6,344 bases of DNA from JARFQH01 sp041299015 (GTDB lineage: Bacteria; Desulfobacterota; Desulfobacteria; Desulfobacterales; SG8-13): assembly GCA_041299015.1 (NCBI GenBank), contig JBFYWB010000004.1:1-6344 (forward strand), given 5' to 3'. A program made the position numbers and the translations under genes. The notes under the pieces are model-generated. The model was not told the DNA's origin, searched no databases, and worked only from the letters and a program-made list of their open reading frames with translations. Below, piece after piece: positions 1 to 5,241 of the stretch. Positions within the stretch are counted from its first letter, which is position 1. The number at the start of each line of letters is the position of its first letter.

Positions 1-704
1 CGCAGATCCGCACCGACCGGCTTTCCCAGCGTGGCGCTGTCGGCCGTGTAGTCGAGCAGGTCATCGGCCATCTGAAACGCCAACCCCAGGTTCAAACCGT
101 AGGCGCCCAGAGCCGACTCCTGCGCTTGCGCAACATCCGACAGAATGGCGCTGGCACGACAGGCACCGTCGAACAGTACGGCGGTTTTGCGGCGGATGAC
201 CTCACGGTACTCCGCTTCCGTCAGATCGATATCACCCTTGCGCAGCAGCTGATGGATTTCTCCCTGGGACATGTTTTCCGTAATCTCCGCGATCACTCGG
301 ATAATTCGGGGGCGTCCGGTCTCGGCCGCGATGGTCAGCGAGCGCGCCAGCAGGAAATCCCCTACGAGAACGGCGCTGGAATTATCCCAGATCGCGTGCG
401 CCACCGGGCGGCCCCGGCGAATCGCGGCGCCATCGACAAGATCGTCGTGCAGCAGTGTGGCGGCATGCAGGTATTCAAAAATGGTGGCGAACTTGTGCGT
501 ATCGCGCCCGGCATAGCCGCAAAGTCTGGCGCTGATGACCATCAGCAGCGGCCGGAGTCGCTTGCCGCCGCTGAACAGTATATGACGGGCAATGTCCGAC
601 ACCAGTTCCAGATAGGGCCGCAGGTTCTCGGACAAGGCGGACTCGATAGCGACCAAATCCTCTGCGACCCTGTTCAGGATGCTTTGCTTGAGATCGTCGC
701 GCAT
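1..704 (-). CDS. ispB: Long-chain trans-polyprenyl diphosphate synthase (partial, C-terminus beyond left edge)
   Basis: Reading the minus strand from ATG at 704 gives 234 open codons that continue off the left edge. The protein belongs to the trans-isoprenyl diphosphate synthase family, which condenses isopentenyl diphosphate onto an allylic diphosphate, here probably to build a quinone side chain. Visible motifs are GGKRLRP (residues 46-52), the first Asp-rich motif LLHDDLVD (D87, D88, D91) followed by RRGRPVAH (96-103), the catalytic KT pair in RRKTAVLF, and the second Asp-rich motif FQMADDLLD (D214, D215, D218) followed by GKPVGADL. Position -5 before the first Asp-rich motif is Ala, as in IspB-type long-chain enzymes, rather than an aromatic residue as in many short-chain synthases. 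The family is usually about 320 residues, so roughly 85-90 are missing. The start is supported by GGGAGA six bases upstream and lies inside the end of rimO (31-bp overlap). The exact chain length (hepta-, octa-, nona-prenyl) cannot be read from sequence, so the symbol is by family. Confidence 0.93.
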   Translation of the reverse strand, partial: MRDDLKQSILNRVAEDLVAIESALSENLRPYLELVSDIARHILFSGGKRLRPLLMVISARLCGYAGRDTHKFATIFEYLHAATLLHDDLVDGAAIRRGRPVAHAIWDNSSAVLVGDFLLARSLTIAAETGRPRIIRVIAEITENMSQGEIHQLLRKGDIDLTEAEYREVIRRKTAVLFDGACRASAILSDVAQAQESALGAYGLNLGLAFQMADDLLDYTADSATLGKPVGADL

Positions 705-2032
705 ACCGCTTCTCCCACCAGATCGTATTCGAGAGTATCGGTGATCCTCACCATGGCAAAATCACCGGCCTGCAGACGATCCGCATGAATGTAGGTGACT
801 CCGTCGACTTCCGGGGCTTGAAATTCGGTGCGGCCGGTATACAAGCCGTTTTCCGGATGCTCTTCAACCAGAACGGCAAGCGTTCGTCCGTGATAATCAC
901 GATTTCGTGCCGCCGATATCTCTTGCTGACGCTTCATCAGGATACGGTAGCGCTCCCGCGCCGTCGCCGTCGGTACGTGATCGGGCAGGCGATGGGACGG
1001 CAGATCCTCTGCGTCTGAATAGACGAAACACCCCAGATGGTTAAAACGCTCGGATTCAACGAACCTCAGCAACTGGTCAAAGTCTTCATCGGTCTCCCCG
1101 GGAAAGCCGACGATGAGCGTCGTCCGCAGGGCTGCCGCCGGTATCACCCTGCGGATGCGCCCCAACAGGCGCTGCAGGTCAGCGGGACCGTAATGCCGCC
1201 CCATTTTTCTGAGGACCGACCGGCTGGCGTGTTGAATCGGGATATCGAAATACGAACAGATATTCGCGTGTTGAGCCACAGCATTCAACAGCCCGTCGTC
1301 GATACTCTGCGGGTGCCCGTAGAGAAACCGGACCCAGAAGGGGTCTGGGCCCGAAGCGCTCGGCGGGGCGGCAAGCGCTGTCAGTAGGCGTGCGAGATCG
1401 GTCGGCGGTTGCAGGTCCTTGCCGTAGGCGGTCGTTTCCTGTGAAACCAGAACGAGTTCCCTGACACCGGCTTGAAGCAGCTGCCGCGCTTCGGCGACGA
1501 CATCGTCAATGGAACGGCTCTTCTGCCGTCCGCGCAGCTTGGGAATAATACAGTAGGTGCACTGCCGGCTGCATCCCTCGGCAATTTTCAGATACGCCAT
1601 CCAGCGGTTGCTGCGCTCCCGCAATACACCCGCCCCCGATGGCGAAAGTGAATCCGGATCCGGCAATACGCATTTGGCGCTATCCAGATATCCCTCGACC
1701 GCTTCGACGATTCGATCGAATGCGCCGGTTCCCAGGAAAACATCCACCTCCGGAATCGCCCTGGTGATCTCGTCTCGGTATCGTTCCGGCAGGCAGCCGG
1801 TCACGACCAGCCGCCTGCAGCGGCCCTTTTTTTTATAAGCCGCCAGTTCCAGGATCGTGTCGATCGATTCATCGGCAGCCGATTCGATAAAACTGCACGT
1901 GTTGACGATGATCACCTCGGCGTCAGCCGGGGCGTCGCTGAAAAGCGCCCCGACCGCTTTCAAACGCCCCAGCATGACCTCGCTGTCGATCTGGTTTCTG
2001 GCACATCCGAGGCTGGTGAGATAAACGATCAT
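674..2032 (-). CDS. rimO: Ribosomal protein uS12 methylthiotransferase RimO
   Basis: This 452-residue radical-SAM methylthiotransferase adds a methylthio group to the conserved aspartate of ribosomal protein uS12. The N-terminal UPF0004 domain has its three cluster cysteines at C10 (SLGCARNQIDSE), C46 (NTCSFIESAADESIDTI) and C80 (VVTGCLPERY). The radical-SAM cluster motif is C154-x3-C158-x2-C161 (EGCSRQCTYCIIP). RimO rather than MiaB is indicated by the SFIESAADESIDT stretch, by VSQETTAYGKD (compare ISQDTSAYG in known RimO) and by the C-terminal TRAM domain (about 380-446) with the RTEFQAPEVDGVTYI signature. FDIPIQHAS and MGRHY also match the family, and the length is normal. The stop lies 31 bp inside the following prenyl synthase gene, so the two are co-transcribed. 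The ATG is preceded by AGGGG 14 bases away, which is distant; coupling to a small upstream ORF whose TGA overlaps this ATG may help initiation. Codons 67-69 are an A8 tract forming a slippery A AAA AAG heptamer. Confidence 0.97.
   Translation of the reverse strand: MIVYLTSLGCARNQIDSEVMLGRLKAVGALFSDAPADAEVIIVNTCSFIESAADESIDTILELAAYKKKGRCRRLVVTGCLPERYRDEITRAIPEVDVFLGTGAFDRIVEAVEGYLDSAKCVLPDPDSLSPSGAGVLRERSNRWMAYLKIAEGCSRQCTYCIIPKLRGRQKSRSIDDVVAEARQLLQAGVRELVLVSQETTAYGKDLQPPTDLARLLTALAAPPSASGPDPFWVRFLYGHPQSIDDGLLNAVAQHANICSYFDIPIQHASRSVLRKMGRHYGPADLQRLLGRIRRVIPAAALRTTLIVGFPGETDEDFDQLLRFVESERFNHLGCFVYSDAEDLPSHRLPDHVPTATARERYRILMKRQQEISAARNRDYHGRTLAVLVEEHPENGLYTGRTEFQAPEVDGVTYIHADRLQAGDFAMVRITDTLEYDLVGEAVCATISSKAS
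1810..1834 (-). other. In-frame A8 slippery tract plus hairpin inside rimO
   Basis: The coding strand of rimO has eight consecutive A (1827-1834) in codons Lys67-Lys68-Lys69, followed by GG. In the reading frame this is A AAA AAG, the same heptamer that drives -1 frameshifting in E. coli dnaX. Two bases after it is a 5-bp GC-only stem, GCCGC / GCGGC, with a 5-base loop (1810-1824). A -1 shift would add a few dozen unrelated codons and then stop. No good Shine-Dalgarno-like stimulator is seen upstream. The pattern is real, but regulated frameshifting is only a possibility; the site may simply be mutation-prone. Confidence 0.25.
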
Positions 2033-2103
2033 GAACCGGTATTTTCACCCCTGAAACTGGTAACACGAACCGTCGGCAGCTTTTGCTGGATGAGGCGATT
2101 CAT
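2029..2103 (-). CDS. Possible 24-codon leader ORF overlapping the rimO start
   Basis: An ATG at 2103-2101 opens 24 codons (beginning MNRLIQQKLPTVRVTSFR, ending ENTGS) and stops at a TGA whose first two bases are the last two of the rimO ATG, an ATGA junction. AGGG lies a few bases upstream of this ATG, a weak and close Shine-Dalgarno. The peptide has no recognisable domain, signal peptide or amino-acid run typical of attenuation leaders. Its possible role is translational coupling into rimO, whose own ribosome site is poorly spaced. A chance ORF of this size is quite possible. An in-frame GTG at 2118 could lengthen it by five residues. Confidence 0.25.
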   Translation of the reverse strand: MNRLIQQKLPTVRVTSFRGENTGS

Positions 2104-2129
2104 AGGCCCTGCAGAACGCACCAATCGAA

Positions 2130-2159
2130 AAGGGTTGCCCTCTTTCTGGGGCAACCCTT
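2130..2159 (-). terminator. Intrinsic terminator after etfA
   Basis: A perfect 11-bp inverted repeat, AAGGGTTGCCC / GGGCAACCCTT (arms 2130-2140 and 2149-2159, 8-base loop), starts about 30 bases past the etfA stop. Read on the minus strand the stem runs into TTTT then CGATT, a short U tract. On the plus strand nothing U-rich follows, so it serves etfBA. It separates the etf operon from rimO. The short U run suggests that termination may be incomplete, and no convincing separate promoter for rimO is seen between it and 2032. Confidence 0.75.
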
Positions 2160-2190
2160 GAACCCAAACGAACCCGGCACGCAGATCGTG

Positions 2191-3150
2191 TCAACCCTTC
2201 AGCTTTTTTACTTCGGCGGTGATCAGCGGCAAGATCTCGAACAGATCGCCTATCACGCCATAATCGGCCTTCGAAAAAATCGGCGCCTCGGCATCCTTGT
2301 TGACCGCCACGATCACCTTTGAAGAGGACATGCCGGCCAGGTGCTGAATCGCACCCGATATACCGCAGGCGATGTAAAGGTTCGGCGAGACCACCTTGCC
2401 GGTCTGTCCCACCTGATCGGCGTGGGGACGCCAGCCTTCGTCGACCGCCGAGCGGGATGCCCCCACGGCGCCGCCGAGTGCAGCGGCCAGTGCCTCCACC
2501 AGACTGTAATCCGAACCTCCCATACCCCGGCCGCCGGATACGATAACGTCGGCCTCGGTCAACTCGACCTTCTCCGCTTCGAGGGTTTTTTCGACAAGCT
2601 GAAGTCGGCTTGCCCCGGGATCGACGGCGGTTTTTTCGATCACCGCCGCCTTGACGCATTCCGTAATGCTCACGGCGTTCGGTCGCGTGGCGACGATCTG
2701 GGGTTTGCCGCTCAGCGCGACCTCAGCCAGCACCTTGCCGCCGTAAAGCGGTCGGGTAGCGACAATGCTGTCGGCATCGACCCGCACCGCGACGCAGTCC
2801 ATGGCCAAGCCGGCATTCAAGCGCGCGGCCAGGCGTGCGGCCAGATCCTTGCCCTGGGTCGAGGCGCCCAGAATAACCACCTGGGGATCGGCTGCGGCTA
2901 TCACGCCGGTGACAACGGTGGTTGCGGTGTCGGTCAGATATTCCGCCAGGCTCGGATGGTCTGCCACAATGATTTTATCGGCCCCGAATTTTCCGAGGCC
3001 GGCGGCAGCCGTCTCGACACCCGAACCCATCACCAGCACGACCAGGTCGGTGCCCATGCGGTCCGCTATCCGCCGGCCCTCGCTCAAGGCTTCGTAAGTG
3101 ACTTTTCTAAACTTCCCGTCTCTCTGCTCTGCAATGGCTAAAACACTCAT
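2191..3150 (-). CDS. etfA: Electron transfer flavoprotein alpha subunit (EtfA)
   Basis: EtfA carries the FAD of the heterodimeric electron transfer flavoprotein and shuttles electrons between cytoplasmic flavin dehydrogenases and a membrane acceptor. Numbering from the upstream ATG at 3162 (323 residues), the N-terminal ETF fold begins SVLAIAEQRDGKF, with GAST(Q)GKDLAARLAARL at 99-115. The C-terminal FAD domain shows SGGRGMG (209-215), GASRSAVDEGW (234-244), QVGQTGKVVSP (250-260), the EtfA signature YIACGISGAIQH (263-274) and NKDAEAPIF with ADYGVIGDL (288-307). All expected FAD-contact segments are present and the length is normal. I place the start at ATG 3150, giving 319 residues: GGAG at 3157-3160 stands six bases before it and the protein then begins MSVLAIAE like typical EtfA, while ATG 3162 is preceded only by AT-rich sequence. 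It follows etfB by about 39 bases in the same operon and ends before a terminator. No ferredoxin domain is fused to it. Confidence 0.96.
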   Translation of the reverse strand: MSVLAIAEQRDGKFRKVTYEALSEGRRIADRMGTDLVVLVMGSGVETAAAGLGKFGADKIIVADHPSLAEYLTDTATTVVTGVIAAADPQVVILGASTQGKDLAARLAARLNAGLAMDCVAVRVDADSIVATRPLYGGKVLAEVALSGKPQIVATRPNAVSITECVKAAVIEKTAVDPGASRLQLVEKTLEAEKVELTEADVIVSGGRGMGGSDYSLVEALAAALGGAVGASRSAVDEGWRPHADQVGQTGKVVSPNLYIACGISGAIQHLAGMSSSKVIVAVNKDAEAPIFSKADYGVIGDLFEILPLITAEVKKLKG

Positions 3151-3156
3151 CTCGGT

Positions 3157-3160
3157 CTCC
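3157..3160 (-). promoter_or_regulatory. Ribosome binding site that decides the etfA start
   Basis: GGAG reads on the minus strand immediately after the first in-frame ATG (3162) and six bases before the second (3150). This makes ATG 3150 the better start for etfA. The sequence before ATG 3162 is a run of T and A without purine-rich Shine-Dalgarno character. Confidence 0.7.
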
Positions 3161-3163
3161 ATG

Positions 3164-3186
3164 TAAATTTTTTAGAAAAAAATTTA
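3164..3186 (-). repeat. AT-only inverted repeat between etfB and etfA
   Basis: The 27-base gap between the etfB stop and the first etfA ATG is mostly a perfect 10-bp palindrome, TAAATTTTTT / AAAAAATTTA, with a 3-base spacer. It contains no G or C in the arms, in contrast to the GC-rich genes around it. It sits directly upstream of the etfA ribosome site, so in mRNA it could be a weak hairpin or RNase-sensitive spacer affecting the etfA:etfB ratio. With A-U pairs only, it is not a normal terminator. Confidence 0.6.
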
Positions 3187-3189
3187 TCG

Positions 3190-3972
3190 TTATATGACTT
3201 TGGCCTCCTCGGCCAGCAACCGCACCAAGGTCGTCGCCTTCTCGGCCGCGGTTTCACCTGCGACCATGCGACCGCCCTTTCTTTCCGGCGGCGGCTGCAG
3301 GGCCAGGATCTTTGTTTTCGGCCGCCCCAGTGCCGCCGCGTCCAGGCCGATGTCGGCGAGTGTTTTGACGACCAGCGGTTTCTTCTTGGCTTTCATAATC
3401 CCCGGCAAGGAAGCATAGCGCGGTTCGTTGAGTCCCCGCTGGGTCGTAAAAAGAGCCGGCAGGGGCGCCTCGATCACGACCACACCCCCCTCGATCGTCC
3501 GTCGGCACCTGATCTTGCCGTCGCTGATCTCCTGCTTGTTGACCACTGATATGTTGGGGATTCCCAAAAACTCGGCGACCGCGGTGCCCACCAGAAAATT
3601 GTCGTCATCGACGGCCCGTTGTCCGGCAATGACGATATCGTAGGGAATCTTCTTTAACGCCGCCGCGAGTATCCGCGCCACCCCCAACCCGTCGCAGCCC
3701 AGTGCCGCGGGGTCATTGATCAAAATGCCTTCGTCGGCACCCATGGCCAAAGCCGTTCGAATCGCCTCGGTGGCTTTGTCCGGCCCGACGGTGAGAATGG
3801 TGACCTTACCGCCGTGCGTTTCCCTGATCCGCAGCGCCTCTTCAACCGCAAATTCATCGTAGGGGCTGATGACCCATTTTACATCGGCCGTCTTGATGGA
3901 CACCCCGTCTTCGGCAATGCCGATCATCGACTCGGTTGCAGGGACCTGTTTCAATAAGACCACAATTTCCAC
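3190..3972 (-). CDS. etfB: Electron transfer flavoprotein beta subunit (EtfB)
   Basis: EtfB is the 260-residue partner of EtfA; it closes over the FAD domain and binds AMP in canonical ETFs. It begins MEIVVLLKQVPAT, a standard EtfB start, and has SPYDEFAVEEALRI (36-49), the loop AGQRAVDDDNFLVG (116-129) and the EtfB signature TTQRGLNEPRYASLPGIMKA (176-195). The VDDDN loop resembles the IDDDSNQTG loop of canonical, AMP-binding ETF more than the DGDTAQVG loop of electron-bifurcating EtfB, but the FLVG that follows matches neither well, so bifurcation is disfavoured, not excluded. The start is GTG, with AAGGA seven bases upstream. It is the first gene of an etfBA operon with a promoter candidate about 130 bases upstream. 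No acyl-CoA dehydrogenase, ETF:quinone reductase or FixX-like ferredoxin is adjacent, so its redox partner is encoded elsewhere. Confidence 0.96.
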   Translation of the reverse strand: MEIVVLLKQVPATESMIGIAEDGVSIKTADVKWVISPYDEFAVEEALRIRETHGGKVTILTVGPDKATEAIRTALAMGADEGILINDPAALGCDGLGVARILAAALKKIPYDIVIAGQRAVDDDNFLVGTAVAEFLGIPNISVVNKQEISDGKIRCRRTIEGGVVVIEAPLPALFTTQRGLNEPRYASLPGIMKAKKKPLVVKTLADIGLDAAALGRPKTKILALQPPPERKGGRMVAGETAAEKATTLVRLLAEEAKVI

Positions 3973-4024
3973 GTCTTTTTCCTTTCTTCCTGAAATCGGT
4001 TGGTTAGTGGTTCAGACCGACCGC

Positions 4025-4048
4025 CGACCCGATGGCGCCGACGGGTCG
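4025..4048 (-). promoter_or_regulatory. Hairpin in the etfB 5' leader
   Basis: CGACCCG / CGGGTCG form a perfect 7-bp stem (arms 4025-4031 and 4042-4048) around a 10-base loop that itself contains the palindrome GGCGCC. It lies about 50-75 bases upstream of the etfB GTG, inside the predicted leader. It could stabilise the mRNA, act in attenuation, or as DNA serve as an operator. No poly-U follows on the minus strand, so it is not a simple terminator. I recognise no riboswitch class. Confidence 0.4.
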
Positions 4049-4102
4049 AGTGAAACGGATGGCGTAGCCTAAGATCTTTAAATAAATAGGTTTTAATATG
4101 GG

Positions 4103-4131
4103 AACCTACCGAACTGCACCGGGGTTGTCAA
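4103..4131 (-). promoter_or_regulatory. Predicted sigma-70 type promoter for etfBA
   Basis: On the minus strand a perfect -35 box TTGACA (4126-4131) is followed after exactly 17 bases by TAGGTT (4103-4108), a 3/6 match to the -10 consensus, and then by AT-rich sequence. A start near 4096 would give a leader of about 120 bases before etfB. The 178-base gap 3973-4150 contains no gene; the promoter, the leader hairpin and the etfB ribosome site are what I see in it. Confidence 0.5.
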
Positions 4132-4150
4132 GCCCTGGTTTCACGAACGG

Positions 4151-5215
4151 TTAATTTCGATCCGCCGCCGGAAAAGCATTTGAATAATGATCGATCAGCG
4201 TCCCGTCGGTCTGCATCTCCACGATCAGGCACTCTACCCCTTCGAGCCGATTGACCAATTCGATCCCTGCTGCCGGGCCCATGACCATAAGAGCCGTTGC
4301 CAAGCCGTCGGCAAAGGTGGCGGCGGCGGCGAGAACCGACGCACTGACAACCCCATTGGCCACGGGATAACCGCTGCGCGGATCGATCACATGGGAGTAG
4401 TTTCTACCGGCGATTTCGAAAAAGTTGCGGTAGTCACCGCTGGTGGCCAAGGCCCTGTCCGTCAGATTGACGATTTTATAGACCTCATCCGGCGGGGCAT
4501 CTTTTCTCGGGGTATTGATGCCGATCCGCCAGGCAAGACCGTCTTTACGCAATCCGGCGGCGCAGACCTCGCCACCGATTTCCACCATGAAATTCTTTAT
4601 GCCGCTGTCTCTGAGGAGCGCGGCAATCTGGTCGACACCATATCCTTTGGCAATCGAGCCGAGATCGAGGCTCACGGCGGCGTTGTGCTTGACCAGAAAC
4701 CGCTCCTCAACCACCTGGATGGCATCGAAACCGACGGCCTGCAGCCGCTGCTGGACCACCGCCGGCGGCGGCACCGCCCTTTTCCCTTCTGACCCGAAAC
4801 CCCAGAGATCGACCAACGGCTTTACCGTACCGTCCCATGCGCCGTTGGTGATCAGGAAAATTTTCCGGGCCATCTGCATGACCCGTATGAAATCGTCTGA
4901 AACCCAAAATCTCTCGCCGACGGTAGTCAGGTGGTTGAAACGACTGATCTCACTGTCGTCCCTGTAAATGGACATGCTCCGGTTGATGTCATCCAACCGT
5001 TTGTCGATCCGATCCTGCAGGCCGGAAATCGGCTGAAGGTAACTGGTCACCAGCTTGATGCTGTAAGTGGTGCCCATTGTCCGTCCGGTGAAGACGGTTT
5101 CCCTGCGGACTGTGCAACCGCAGGCCGTCAAACACAGCAACACCATCAAGGCAGAAAAAATCCGCCTGCTTGTCTCGCAGCGATGCCGCTGGAAATTTTT
5201 CAATCCTTCAACCAT
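4151..5215 (-). CDS. apbE: FAD:protein FMN transferase ApbE, lipoprotein form
   Basis: ApbE covalently attaches FMN from FAD to a Ser/Thr of exported electron-transfer proteins such as NqrB/C and RnfD/G. Numbered from ATG 5215 (354 residues), a basic N-region and hydrophobic segment end in a lipobox LTAC (C32), predicting a membrane-anchored periplasmic lipoprotein. Family motifs follow in order: GRTMGTTYS (44-52), MSIYRDDSEISRFN (81-94), GAWDGTVKPLVDLWGFG (125-141), SLDLGSIAKGYGVD (182-195), MVEIGGEV (210-217), SGDYRNFFE (259-267), YSHVIDPRSGYPV (273-285) and the metal-binding ADGLAT (D303, T307). It is complete and apparently active. The first in-frame ATG (5245) overlaps the upstream stop as ATGA but has no Shine-Dalgarno; ATG 5215 has AAAGG five bases before it, so I prefer 5215 with translational coupling. 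No Rnf, Nqr or FMN-binding-domain target is in the window. Confidence 0.94.
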   Translation of the reverse strand: MVEGLKNFQRHRCETSRRIFSALMVLLCLTACGCTVRRETVFTGRTMGTTYSIKLVTSYLQPISGLQDRIDKRLDDINRSMSIYRDDSEISRFNHLTTVGERFWVSDDFIRVMQMARKIFLITNGAWDGTVKPLVDLWGFGSEGKRAVPPPAVVQQRLQAVGFDAIQVVEERFLVKHNAAVSLDLGSIAKGYGVDQIAALLRDSGIKNFMVEIGGEVCAAGLRKDGLAWRIGINTPRKDAPPDEVYKIVNLTDRALATSGDYRNFFEIAGRNYSHVIDPRSGYPVANGVVSASVLAAAATFADGLATALMVMGPAAGIELVNRLEGVECLIVEMQTDGTLIDHYSNAFPAADRN

Positions 5216-5241
5216 GACGGCCTTTATCCTTTTTCCTCTGA

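Noticed and set aside
126..788. Plus-strand open frame of 220 codons at the left
   Set aside because: It is antisense to the prenyl synthase, whose two Asp-rich motifs and KT pair read cleanly on the minus strand.
2045..2659. Minus-strand open frame of 204 codons overlapping etfA in another frame
   Set aside because: The translation is Arg/Gly-rich and low in pattern, typical of an out-of-frame shadow, and it runs through the etfA terminator hairpin.
2341..3141. Long plus-strand open frame (266 codons) opposite etfA
   Set aside because: It is the antisense of a fully motif-supported EtfA; its translation shows no family motif, and GC-rich coding DNA often leaves such frames open.
4120..4150. 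Imperfect stem ACC-A-GGG / CCC-C-GGT after apbE as a terminator
   Set aside because: It has only 3+3 pairs around a mismatch and no U tract follows; the TTGACA box lies in its loop, so it is better read as promoter DNA.
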